Below, piece after piece: positions 18,585-26,337 of a stretch of DNA of 64,000 bases. This DNA comes from Azospirillum brasilense (GTDB taxonomy: Bacteria > Pseudomonadota > Alphaproteobacteria > Azospirillales > Azospirillaceae): NCBI RefSeq assembly GCF_001315015.1, contig NZ_CP012916.1, positions 636,001 to 700,000 on the forward strand, read 5' to 3'. How positions within the stretch are numbered: the stretch's first letter is position 1; each line of letters opens with the position of its first letter. The notes below the pieces were generated by a model, which was not told where the DNA came from, searched no databases, and saw only the letters and a program-made list of their open reading frames with translations. A program made the position numbers and the translations under genes.

Positions 18585-20111
18585 ATGGCGGACGATATCG
18601 GTACGGGAAGCCCGGACCTCTTGCTGCGCTTTCAGGCCATGCTGGACACGGTGCCGGACGGGGTCGTCATCATCGATGCCGAAGGGCGCATCCAGACCTT
18701 CAACCCGGCCTGCGAGCGGCTGTTCGGCTGGACGGCGGCGGAGGTCATCGGCCACAACGTCAAGATGCTGATGCCGCCGCCCTACCGGGAGGAGCATGAC
18801 GGCTATCTGGAGCGCTACCACCGCACCGGCGAGCGCCGGATCATCGGCATCGGGCGCGAGGTCACCGGCCTGCGCCGCGACGGCACCACCTTCCCGATGG
18901 AGCTGTCGGTCGGCGAGGCCTGCCGGGAGGCCGGGGGCGGCGGGGTCTACATCGGCATCATCCGCGACATCAGCGAGCGCAAGCGGGCCGAAACCGCCCT
19001 GCGCGAGCGCGAGGCCCGCCTCACCTCCATCCTGGAGACCGTGCCCGAAGCGATCATCGTCATCAGCGAGCGCGGGCTGATCGAGTCCTTCAGCCCGGCG
19101 GCGGAGCGGCTGTTCGGCTACAGCGCCGCCGAGGTGTCGGGACGGAACGTCAGCATGCTGATGCCCTCCCCCTACCGGGAGCAGCACGACCGCTACATGG
19201 ACCATTACCTGACCACCGGGGAACGCCGGATCATCGGCATCGGGCGGGTGGTCTCCGGCCTGCGCCGCGACGGCTCGGTGTTCCCCATGGAGCTGGCGGT
19301 GGGCGAGGTGCAGTTGGCCGGGCACCGCTGCTTCACCGGCTTCATCCGCGACCTGACCGAGCGGCAGGCGACCGAGAAGCGCCTGCAGGAGCTTCAGGCC
19401 GAGCTTCTGCACGTCAGCCGGGTCAGCGCCATGGGCCAGATGGCCTCCACCCTGGCGCACGAACTGAACCAGCCGCTGACCGCCGTCATCAACTACGCCA
19501 AGGCGGTGAAGCGCCTGCTCGACCGTCCGGACGGGGCGGACAAGGCGCGCGAGACGATGGACAAGGCCACCGCCCAGGCCGCCCGCGCCGGCCAGATCAT
19601 CCGCCGCCTGCGCAACTTCATCGAGAAGGGCCAGACCGAGCACACGGCGGAGAGCATCGGCAAGGTGGTGGAGGAGGCCAGCGCCCTCGCCCTGGTCGGC
19701 GCCAAGGAGCGCGGCGTCCATGTCCGGCTGGAGATGAGCGGCGACGAGCGGCCGGTGCTGATCGACAAGATCCAGATCCAGCAGGTCGTCCTCAACCTCG
19801 TCCGCAACGCCATCGAGGCCATGGCCGAGTCGGAGATACGGGAATTGACCGTCGCCACTGGCCCCGACCCGGAGTCGGCGGCGCTGATGCGCGTCACCGT
19901 CCGCGACACCGGCCCCGGCCTCAACGAGACCGTGCTGGCCCAGCTTTTCCAACCCTTCGTCACCACCAAGGAGAAAGGGATGGGGCTCGGCCTGTCGATC
20001 TGCCGGTCGATCATCGAGGCCCATGGCGGCCGCCTGTGGTTGGAACCGGGGGACGGAGGGGCCACCTTTGCCTTCACCGTGCCGGTTGCCGGAGAGGATG
20101 ATGCGCCCTGA
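18585..20111 (+). CDS. fixL: FixL-type oxygen-sensing histidine kinase with two haem-type PAS domains
   Basis: 508 residues, soluble. PAS-A spans ~12-130 and PAS-B ~142-260, followed by HisKA (phospho-acceptor His292 in LAHELNQPLTA) and an HATPase domain (NLVRNAIEAMAES, DTGPGL, GMGLGLSICRSIIEAHGG). PAS-B carries the FixL haem signature: His201 in YREQHDRY and Arg221 in RRIIGIGR, 20 residues apart as for the proximal His and O2-contacting Arg of Bradyrhizobium FixL, and the numbering is almost identical. PAS-A has the same pair, His71 and Arg91. O2 binding should switch the kinase off. The ATG at 18585 is preferred; the frame is open from a TTG at 18513. The stop overlaps the start of fixJ. 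Confidence 0.88.
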   Translation: MADDIGTGSPDLLLRFQAMLDTVPDGVVIIDAEGRIQTFNPACERLFGWTAAEVIGHNVKMLMPPPYREEHDGYLERYHRTGERRIIGIGREVTGLRRDGTTFPMELSVGEACREAGGGGVYIGIIRDISERKRAETALREREARLTSILETVPEAIIVISERGLIESFSPAAERLFGYSAAEVSGRNVSMLMPSPYREQHDRYMDHYLTTGERRIIGIGRVVSGLRRDGSVFPMELAVGEVQLAGHRCFTGFIRDLTERQATEKRLQELQAELLHVSRVSAMGQMASTLAHELNQPLTAVINYAKAVKRLLDRPDGADKARETMDKATAQAARAGQIIRRLRNFIEKGQTEHTAESIGKVVEEASALALVGAKERGVHVRLEMSGDERPVLIDKIQIQQVVLNLVRNAIEAMAESEIRELTVATGPDPESAALMRVTVRDTGPGLNETVLAQLFQPFVTTKEKGMGLGLSICRSIIEAHGGRLWLEPGDGGATFAFTVPVAGEDDAP

Positions 20112-20793
20112 GTCCCCATTGCTGCCCGAATTATCCCCGTCGGACATGACGGTCTTCGTCCTGGACGACGACGAGGCGGTGCGCGATTCCGTCGTGATCC
20201 TGCTGGAATGCGAGGGCTTCCGGGTCGAGGGCTTCGCGTCCCCCCTCGCCTTCCTGGAGTCGGACGCGCCGTCGCGGCCCGGCTGCCTGCTGGTCGATGT
20301 GCGGATGCCGCAGATGAGCGGGCTCGACGTGCAGGAGCGGCTGGTGCAGGAGGGGCGCGGCCTGCCGGTGATCGTCATGACCGGCCACGCCGACGTGCCC
20401 CTGGCGGTGCGGGCGATGAAGGCCGGCGCCATCGACTTCGTGGAGAAGCCCTTCGACGAGCAGGCCCTGATCGGCAGCGTGAAGGCCGCCCTGGCCCGCG
20501 CCGTTCCGCCCGCCGCCCCACAGGCGGCCCAGGCGCCGGCCCCCGCCCCGGCCGCCCCCGCCGTCTCCCCGGAGGTGCTGGAGCGGCTGTCCAGCCTGAC
20601 GCCGCGGGAACGCGACGTGCTGCAATGGCTGGTCGAAGGCAAGTCGAACAAGGTCATCGCCTTCGAGCTGTCCATCAGCCCGCGCACCGTGGAGATCCAC
20701 CGCGCCCGCGTGATGGAGAAGATGCGCGCCGACAGCCTGCCCTCGCTGGTCCGCATGGCCCTGTCCGCCGGGATCACCCCCAAGGGGGAGTGA
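20101..20793 (+). CDS. fixJ: FixJ-type response regulator
   Basis: 230 residues. The receiver domain has acidic Asp23/Asp24, phospho-acceptor Asp66 (CLLVDVRMPQMSG), Thr94 and Lys116 (VEKPFDE). An Ala/Pro-rich linker (~130-155) leads to a LuxR-type helix-turn-helix (LTPRERDVLQWLVEGKSNKVIAFELSISPRTVEIHRARVMEKM). It should be phosphorylated by the kinase encoded immediately upstream, whose 3' end it overlaps by 11 bp. ATGs at 20098 and 20101 are adjacent; GGAGAGG just upstream favours 20101. In rhizobia FixJ activates fixK and respiration/nitrogen-fixation genes; here the regulon is unknown. Confidence 0.88.
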   Translation: MRPESPLLPELSPSDMTVFVLDDDEAVRDSVVILLECEGFRVEGFASPLAFLESDAPSRPGCLLVDVRMPQMSGLDVQERLVQEGRGLPVIVMTGHADVPLAVRAMKAGAIDFVEKPFDEQALIGSVKAALARAVPPAAPQAAQAPAPAPAAPAVSPEVLERLSSLTPRERDVLQWLVEGKSNKVIAFELSISPRTVEIHRARVMEKMRADSLPSLVRMALSAGITPKGE

Positions 20794-20822
20794 TTCGGGC
20801 CGCCGGGCGGCGCCGGCGGCGA

Positions 20823-20836
20823 CTGATCCACATCAA
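20823..20836. promoter_or_regulatory. FNR/FixK-type box upstream of the stand-alone receiver gene
   Basis: CTGAT-CCAC-ATCAA matches the anaerobox TTGAT-N4-ATCAA at 9 of 10 defined positions. It is ~100 bp upstream of the ATG at 20937, a distance compatible with class I or II activation by FNR/FixK-type proteins. An adjacent stretch at 20847-20868 (GATAAGGGGAACTCCGTATT) could hold promoter elements but matches no consensus I trust. Confidence 0.55.
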
Positions 20837-20936
20837 AACCACGCCCGATAAGGGGAACTCCGTATTCCGGCACCGCCGGTCGGCTTCTATCTTCCCTGTA
20901 ACGCCCCACAACGGGCGTCATTCCGCGTGATTTCCG

Positions 20937-21326
20937 ATGCTGGAGGCAGTCTTGGCCGAACCGGGCGATAGCATCGTCTACATCGTCGACGACGACGAGC
21001 CGGTGCGGGACTCGATGAAGGCGCTGCTCGAAGCCTGTGCCTTCGAAGTGCGCGACTACGCGTCGTGTCAGAGTTTCATGGATCAGTACAACGGGAAGCC
21101 GTCGGGCTGCCTCGTCCTCGACCTGCACCTGCCGGTGATGAGCGGGCTGGAGTTCATCGAGCGCTTCGGGGCGAACCTGCATGGCCTGCCCGTCATCATG
21201 GTGTCGGGGCGCGGCGATCCCGCGACCTTCGCCCGCGCGCGGGAAGCCGGCGTGACGGCCTTCCTGGAAAAGCCGTTCGAGGAGGACCAGCTCCTTGACG
21301 CGGTGCAGCGCCTGCTGCCAGCCTGA
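20937..21326 (+). CDS. Stand-alone CheY/FixJ-like receiver protein
   Basis: 129 residues, only a receiver domain: Asp18-20 acidic cluster (YIVDDDEPVRDSM), phospho-acceptor Asp62 (LVLDLHLPVMSG), Ser90 and Lys112 (LEKPFEED). No output domain follows. The sequence is most like the FixJ receiver next door, so it may compete for phosphate from the FixL-type kinase, act as a phosphate sink, or pass signals elsewhere. It has its own 143-bp leader with an FNR/FixK-type box, so low oxygen probably induces it. Weak Shine-Dalgarno. Confidence 0.82.
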   Translation: MLEAVLAEPGDSIVYIVDDDEPVRDSMKALLEACAFEVRDYASCQSFMDQYNGKPSGCLVLDLHLPVMSGLEFIERFGANLHGLPVIMVSGRGDPATFARAREAGVTAFLEKPFEEDQLLDAVQRLLPA

Positions 21327-21403
21327 CCGTCCTTCTCGGTCCTGAGAGGGCCGCCGTTCCCCGGACAGGGTTCGTGAGACACCGTCCGCAGCGGAGCGTG
21401 CCC

Positions 21404-22108
21404 ATGGCGTCCGAAGAATCCTTTTCCCGCCCCCTGTCCGCCCTGGAGGCCGTGCGCGGCCGCCGCAGCGTCCGCGCCTTCACCGCCGAGCCGGTGCCGC
21501 GCGCCGTGGTGGAGGAGATCCTGGAAGCGGCCAGCCGGGCGCCCAGCGGGTCGAACATCCAGCCATGGAAGGTCCATGCGGTGTCGGGTGCTGCGCGCGA
21601 GGCGCTGTCGGCGGAGCTGCGCGCCGCCCATTTCAACCCGGCGGACACCCAGGCCGGGGCGGAATACACCTATTACCCGACCCAGTGGTTCGAGCCCTAT
21701 CTGGGGCGGCGGCGGAAGATCGGCTGGGACCTCTACGGCCTGCTCGGCATCGCCAAAGGCGACCGGGAGGCGATGGCCCACCAGCACGCCCGCAACTACG
21801 ACTTCTTCGGGGCCCCGGTCGGGCTGTTCTTCACGATGGACCGGCGGATGGAGCAGGGAAGCTGGCTCGACGTCGGCATGTTCATGGAGAATGTGATGGT
21901 GGCGGCGCGGGGCTTCGGGCTGGACACCTGCCCGCAGGCCGCCTTCATCACGTACCACCGCATCGTCCGCCGCCATCTCGACATCCCGGACACCGACATC
22001 CTGCTGAGCGGCATGGCGCTAGGCCACGCCGACCCCGACGCGCCGGAAAACCGCTTGGAAACCGAGCGCGCCCCGGTCGCCGACTTCACCCGCTTCCACG
22101 GGTTTTGA
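21404..22108 (+). CDS. Nitroreductase-family flavoprotein
   Basis: 234 residues. The N-terminal FMN-phosphate motif RGRRSVRAFTAEPVPRAVVEEILEAASRAPSGSNIQPWKVHAV is classical for the nitroreductase (NfsA/NfnB-like) fold; a second family block is VMVAARGFGLDTCPQAAF. Such proteins are FMN homodimers that reduce nitro, quinone or other acceptors with NAD(P)H. The GTG at 21374 would add 10 residues; the ATG at 21404 with GGAG upstream fits better. The substrate cannot be deduced. It follows the receiver gene by 77 bp and marks the left edge of the AT-rich island. Confidence 0.85.
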   Translation: MASEESFSRPLSALEAVRGRRSVRAFTAEPVPRAVVEEILEAASRAPSGSNIQPWKVHAVSGAAREALSAELRAAHFNPADTQAGAEYTYYPTQWFEPYLGRRRKIGWDLYGLLGIAKGDREAMAHQHARNYDFFGAPVGLFFTMDRRMEQGSWLDVGMFMENVMVAARGFGLDTCPQAAFITYHRIVRRHLDIPDTDILLSGMALGHADPDAPENRLETERAPVADFTRFHGF

Positions 22109-22534
22109 CGGCTCTTCACAATCCCGGAGGGGAGAGGGATGCCAAGGGTACGGTCCCTTGCGTGACGGTGCCGGTCCATCTTGACGTCCGGACGGTCGGC
22201 GTTCGCCGCCGGCCGATGCCGAACACACCGATCCGGCGGCGCGGAAGGGGCAAAGGCGAAGCCGACCGGAGGGAAGAGGGGCATCAGCGCCCGCCTTGAC
22301 ACGAAGCGTCACCGGTTCAGCTGTCGCTTTTGGGGCGCTCTCGAACGTCAAAATCTGACCCAATGCGGACCTTCGTTTTTGACAGCGTTGCGCCAAAAGC
22401 AGAAATCGATCTTCCCCAATCCAACGTGCGAAATCGGCTGGGAGCGGCTGGGAGCGGAACGGCGTTTTGGAAGTTGGGGGCGGTAAAGTGGATTTACGAA
22501 TAATGTGCAATGTCACCGGAACTTTCAAGTTCCG
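22109..22534. other. Gene-free left flank of the AT-rich island
   Basis: Between the nitroreductase stop and the end of the minus-strand unknown gene I see no credible coding sequence. At 22123-22139 (CCCGGAGGGGAGAGGGA) there is a remnant of the extragenic palindrome. From about 22300 the composition shifts toward AT and loses the third-position GC bias of the flanking genes, suggesting the junction of acquired DNA. No tRNA or clear attachment-site repeat was found here. Confidence 0.5.
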
Positions 22535-23518
22535 TTACTCCGAAGGCGTAGGCAAAATTCCAACCGCGATTAGGCGAACCACTTCCCCAGCGTGGTTTCG
22601 AACAAAATATGATTGTAGGTAGACCAGATCCCGTTTCATGTGTTCGATCAATTTCTGTCTCATTGTCGGCAAAAGATCATATGGAATACTAAAGCTCAAA
22701 GTTTTAGCTCCATTCTCTATTTTTAGTTTTCCCCAACCGTTGTCTTTATTGAACTGCGTTATATCTCCGAGAATTGGTGTTATGTCCTCATCGACTGCAG
22801 AAATCTCTATTTCTTTTGCCATTTCCCGATTGAGAAATAAAACAGATTTATTTTGACCGTTTACGGAAGAGGTAACTTCCAATGTGTCAGCGCTTCTCCG
22901 CAGTGCCGTGGCCATTTCACTAATCAGTGGAGCTGACATGGCAATCAGTTTCTGGCTTCGTGCGGCATCAATTCGAGATATGGCTGGCTGACTAAGCGTC
23001 AGTCGCCTTTCCCGATAAAGCTCAGCCACACGTCGTTTTACTAAATCCTGAACCTCTGCTGGTAGATTTGTAGTAAGAGCTCTATCATCCATCGCCGCCT
23101 GGACTAGTTTGTTTAGCGCCGCAGCGGGGTCTTCATCTGCTATGTCTCTGATTGATTGCCTTCCACGATTGGAAATAGCTGCGTTGGATAAAGTATCATC
23201 ATCCACTTTTTCAATGATACGCTCACTAACATAAGCTATCAAATCTGCCAATGATATTTCAATAAAAGGATTGTCATGCGTGGATTGCCCGCTATCTTCA
23301 ACATTAATGTTGAATGAACCATCAGATTGGCTGACCAGATCAATATTGAAGTTAGAAGAATTTGTTATTTTCTTCGCAAATTTTCCTTGATTCCTAAATT
23401 GCGCCAGTTTTACCATCAATCTGGCAGCGGCATATTGGAAGCGAGCGCATTCGTAGAAATTCATTCTGTGGGAATCAGCAAGCGCGCCTTCGAAATGAAA
23501 AGTCAAAGCCTCTGACAT
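22535..23518 (-). CDS. Unknown protein of the AT-rich island
   Basis: 327 residues, not recognised with confidence. The N-terminus (FHFEGALADSHRMNFYECARFQYAAARLMVKLAQFRNQGKFAKK) resembles a loosely defined family of cytoplasmic proteins of unknown function found in variable genome regions. A beta-rich N-terminal part (~1-75), a helical middle (~80-220, including RRVAELYRERRLTLSQPAISRIDAAR) and a beta-rich C-terminal part (~225-327) can be distinguished; no membrane segments and no catalytic motif. Strong Shine-Dalgarno (GGAGGAGGA) before the ATG at 23518. Codon use is AT-rich, unlike neighbours, which points to horizontal transfer. Divergent from the two-helix membrane gene at 23651. Confidence 0.7.
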   Translation of the reverse strand: MSEALTFHFEGALADSHRMNFYECARFQYAAARLMVKLAQFRNQGKFAKKITNSSNFNIDLVSQSDGSFNINVEDSGQSTHDNPFIEISLADLIAYVSERIIEKVDDDTLSNAAISNRGRQSIRDIADEDPAAALNKLVQAAMDDRALTTNLPAEVQDLVKRRVAELYRERRLTLSQPAISRIDAARSQKLIAMSAPLISEMATALRRSADTLEVTSSVNGQNKSVLFLNREMAKEIEISAVDEDITPILGDITQFNKDNGWGKLKIENGAKTLSFSIPYDLLPTMRQKLIEHMKRDLVYLQSYFVRNHAGEVVRLIAVGILPTPSE

Positions 23519-23530
23519 TCCTCCTCCTCC

Positions 23531-23545
23531 GAGGTTCTAGACCTC
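23531..23545. promoter_or_regulatory. Inverted repeat in the divergent promoter of the island genes
   Basis: GAGGT-TCTAG-ACCTC is a perfect 5-bp inverted repeat just upstream of the Shine-Dalgarno of the minus-strand gene. The whole 132-bp divergent spacer is AT-rich toward the right. It could be an operator shared by both genes or a leader hairpin. Confidence 0.3.
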
Positions 23546-23650
23546 AATGGTTCATTCTCCGGAAAGCCTACACCATTTGTCTTGCCAAACAATAAAAATC
23601 GGTATTAATTGATGCAATAACCGCGCCTTATTGACGCAGAGGAGATAGAA

Positions 23651-24274
23651 ATGGGCGACATTAGCATTGGAGCGGTGGGGGCGGCCATCGTTGCAGGCCT
23701 TGTCTCGCTCCTAGGGCTTATTATCGGAAAGGAGCAGAAAGTATCTGAGTTTAGGCAGGCTTGGATTGACGAGTTAAGGAAATGTATTGTCGCTTATCTT
23801 GTAAATATAAATGCCATTTCTGATTCTTTGCGCCTTAAAAAGTCAGGACAGAATATTGAAGCAAAAGAAATGGTATCTCAATATAAGCTACTCAATGAGG
23901 CAAGCAACGGAATTAAACTGCGCATTAATTCGGATGAAAGGCCGGCCAAAGCGCTTCTAAAAGCTATGGGTGAATTTGAGAGCATTGCCAACAATAATGA
24001 TAATATTACCCCTGAGAAAATTCGCTCTGCTGAGCAGGAATTTCTTAAGGCATCTCGCAAATTGCTAAAATTTGAATGGAACCGTGTAAAAAGAGGTGAA
24101 AAAACTTTTGTTTGGACAAAAATTGTTCTGTTCATTGCTGTGCTGGTGATGGTTTGCATTTTAGCATTTCAATGGACAATCCGCGAAAAATCTATTAAAG
24201 CTAAGGCTTTTTGCAACAATCATGACTTCCAATTTGCATCTGCGCTTCTGTGCACTTCTTCTGAAAAGCAGTAA
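23651..24274 (+). CDS. Unknown small membrane protein with two transmembrane helices
   Basis: 207 residues. One hydrophobic helix near the N-terminus (IGAVGAAIVAGLVSLLGLIIG, ~6-26) is followed by KEQKVSEFRQAWIDELRK, a long charged helical region (~30-140) and a second helix (~149-170, KIVLFIAVLVMVCILAFQW), then a ~35-residue tail with two Cys (CNNHDFQFASALLC). The layout resembles two-helix membrane effectors seen in some defence systems, but no homology is claimed. The ATG at 23651 has GAGGAG 6 nt upstream. AT-rich codon use like its divergent neighbour, so the two were probably acquired together. Confidence 0.7.
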   Translation: MGDISIGAVGAAIVAGLVSLLGLIIGKEQKVSEFRQAWIDELRKCIVAYLVNINAISDSLRLKKSGQNIEAKEMVSQYKLLNEASNGIKLRINSDERPAKALLKAMGEFESIANNNDNITPEKIRSAEQEFLKASRKLLKFEWNRVKRGEKTFVWTKIVLFIAVLVMVCILAFQWTIREKSIKAKAFCNNHDFQFASALLCTSSEKQ

Positions 24275-24327
24275 TGTTTGGCGGTCAGAATGAATTCGCG
24301 TTTTGAAGATGATTTAAGAAAATCGCT

Positions 24328-24510
24328 ATGCCTCGTCAACCTTCCCAATTTTTCATAGACATAAAATTAAAAGTTCAGCGTGACGCTTTGAATGCTGCCA
24401 TGGTCCTTTCAAGTGACTATAATGACATTGGTCAGATATTTACAAGTGCACTTGAATGGCTATTGAGGTTCAACAGCGGAAGCGTACAGACCGTATCCGT
24501 CAAGCGGTAA
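24328..24510 (+). CDS. Possible small protein of the AT-rich island
   Basis: 60 residues (DIKLKVQRDALNAAMVLSSDYNDIGQIFTSALEWLLRFN in the middle), mostly helical, no motif recognised. It begins 53 bp after the two-helix membrane protein on the same strand, so it could be its operon partner, but the ribosome-binding site is weak (AAGAAAA). Could equally be a chance frame in AT-rich DNA. Confidence 0.3.
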   Translation: MPRQPSQFFIDIKLKVQRDALNAAMVLSSDYNDIGQIFTSALEWLLRFNSGSVQTVSVKR

Positions 24511-24849
24511 TTTGGCGAACACATCTGCTGTATCATCTGAGGTCGGCTCCTGGCGCTGAACCGACACATGCAAGTGACTGTCCAGGGAGCAGCCCTGACC
24601 TTTGCAACGTTGCAGCCATCCTCCGACCCGACACTGAATGCACACACGAGCTGAACAGACGTTCCGCTCCAACGGCGTCGTTCACGCCCAAAAACCCGGT
24701 CACACCACGTTCGCGATGTGCGTTTTCGCACAGGCGTCGGCGGGCCGTGACGGCACTCTCCAGCCGCGCCGCGAAGCGCTGGCCTGACCGTTCCATCCCG
24801 GCAGGCTCCGCCCCGCGTCCCGTTTCCTGCGGCTTGGAGTGCCCCGACG
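24511..24849. other. Gene-free right flank of the AT-rich island
   Basis: No credible gene on either strand. GC rises again from ~24540. Open frames are present in several phases but lack ribosome-binding sites and family resemblance. This may be decayed DNA at the island edge; the last ~60 bp hold the Shine-Dalgarno (GGAG at 24836) of the next gene. Confidence 0.4.
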
Positions 24850-25704
24850 ATGACTCTGCTCGATGATCTTGTGGTGCAGACCGCCCTGTTTCCCCTGGTG
24901 GTCGGCGTCGCCGCCGTCGGTGTGGTCCGTCTCGCCGGCGGGCGCACGCGGGGTCCCCGGTTGGCGGCGGCGGGTGTTGCCGCCGCCTTCCTGGCGGCCT
25001 ACGCGCTGATCGTCGGCCTGCCCGCCCTGCCCCCGCCCTCCAGCATGGGCCGCCTGTTCTGGAGCGCGGTGGCCGGCTTGGTCATCGGCGTCGGCGCCGA
25101 CCTCGCCGGGCTCGACCGCCGTCGCGGCACATGGCTGCTCGGCGCCTGGGTGACGGCGGCGCTGCTGTGGATCGCCCTGCCGGTGCTGCCGGGAAGCCTC
25201 GACACCATCACCGCCGCGGTGCTGCTGCTGGCCGGCGGCTGGATCGCCCTGTCCCGCACCGCCGGCGAGGGCGAGGGGGTGGCGACGCCCGGCGTCGCCC
25301 TGCTGGCCGCCGCGGTGGCGGTGGGCGGGGTGGCGCTGGTCGGCGCCTCGGCCTCCGTCGCCCAGCTCGCCTTCGCGCTGGCCGCGGCCACCGGCGGCCT
25401 GCTGCTGTGGAACTGGCCGGTGGAGCGCCACGCCTGGGGCAACGCCGGTCAGGCCGCGCTGGGCATCCTGGTGCTGCTGGCCGCCACCCTGACCTTCTTC
25501 TCCTCCGCCCACGCCGAAGCCCTGCTGCTCGTCCTGCCGGCCTTCTTCGCCGACCGGCTGCGCGACCGGCTGCCCCTGCCGCGCACCGCCGCGGGACGGG
25601 CCATGGGCACCGTGGCGCTGACCGTCCTCGCCCTGGTGCCGGCCGTCGCCGCCGTGGGCGTCGCCTTCCTTCTCTCCGCCGGTTCCGACGTGTCCGGCTA
25701 CTGA
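24850..25704 (+). CDS. Polytopic membrane protein of unknown function
   Basis: 284 residues, very rich in Ala/Leu/Val/Gly, with about nine predicted membrane helices (for example LFPLVVGVAAVGVVRL, VAAAFLAAYALIVGL, FALAAATGGLLLWNW, TVLALVPAVAAVGVAFLLSAG). No known family motif is visible. The ATG at 24850 has GGAG about 10 nt upstream. It lies 45 bp before yceI on the same strand, so they may be co-transcribed. GC and codon use return to the genome norm here. Confidence 0.7.
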   Translation: MTLLDDLVVQTALFPLVVGVAAVGVVRLAGGRTRGPRLAAAGVAAAFLAAYALIVGLPALPPPSSMGRLFWSAVAGLVIGVGADLAGLDRRRGTWLLGAWVTAALLWIALPVLPGSLDTITAAVLLLAGGWIALSRTAGEGEGVATPGVALLAAAVAVGGVALVGASASVAQLAFALAAATGGLLLWNWPVERHAWGNAGQAALGILVLLAATLTFFSSAHAEALLLVLPAFFADRLRDRLPLPRTAAGRAMGTVALTVLALVPAVAAVGVAFLLSAGSDVSGY

Positions 25705-25749
25705 TCCACCCCAGTCATCCCGTTCCATCCGACAAAGGACTTCCGAATC

Positions 25750-26328
25750 ATGAAGCGTCTTCTCTCCGCCGCCGCCCTGTCCGCCCTCGTCGCCCTGCCG
25801 CTGACCGCCCAGGCCGCCCCGGTCGCCTACAAGCTCGACCCGGCCCACACCGCGGTGGTCTTCATCGTCGACCATCTGGGCTTCTCCAAGGCCGTCGGCA
25901 GCTTCAACACGGTGGCCGGCGAGCTGGCCTTCGACAAGGACGCCGCGGACAAGAGCAGCCTGTCGGTGACCATCGACACCGCCAGCATCGACACCAACCA
26001 CGCCAAGCGCGACGAGCACCTGAAGTCGCCGGACTTCTTCAACGTGAAGGAGTTCCCGAAGCTGACCTTCAAGAGCACGAAGATCGAGAAGACCGGCGAC
26101 AAGACCGGCAAGCTGCACGGCGACCTGACCCTGCTGGGCGTGACCAAGCCGGTGGTCCTCGACGTGACCTTCAACAAGGACGGCGTCAGCCCGGCCAGCA
26201 AGCAGGAGACGGTCGGCTTTTCCGCCCGCGGCACGATCAAGCGCTCCGACTTCGGCATGAAGTACGGCGTGCCGAACATCGGCGACGACATCCAGATCAT
26301 CATCGAGTCCGAGGCGGTGAAGGCGTAA
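25750..26328 (+). CDS. YceI-family periplasmic lipid-binding protein
   Basis: 192 residues with a cleavable signal peptide (MKRLLSAAALSALVALPLTAQA). The mature part has the YceI lipocalin-like pattern: YKLDPAHTAVVFIVDHLGFSKAVGSFNTVAGELAFD, then DTASIDTNHAKRDEHLKSPDFFNVKEFP and GDLTLLGVTKPVVLDVTFN. YceI proteins bind polyisoprenoids or other lipophilic molecules in the periplasm and often respond to pH or stress. AAAGGA lies 9 nt before the ATG. The gene converges on the Crp/Fnr-type regulator with only 9 bp between the stops. Confidence 0.9.
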   Translation: MKRLLSAAALSALVALPLTAQAAPVAYKLDPAHTAVVFIVDHLGFSKAVGSFNTVAGELAFDKDAADKSSLSVTIDTASIDTNHAKRDEHLKSPDFFNVKEFPKLTFKSTKIEKTGDKTGKLHGDLTLLGVTKPVVLDVTFNKDGVSPASKQETVGFSARGTIKRSDFGMKYGVPNIGDDIQIIIESEAVKA

Positions 26329-26337
26329 AGAGCGCCT

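Noticed and set aside
24456..24866. 136-residue frame on the plus strand at the right edge of the AT-rich island, considered as a transposase remnant
   Set aside because: No transposase motif, no terminal inverted repeats or target duplication, no ribosome site; overlaps the start of the next real gene.
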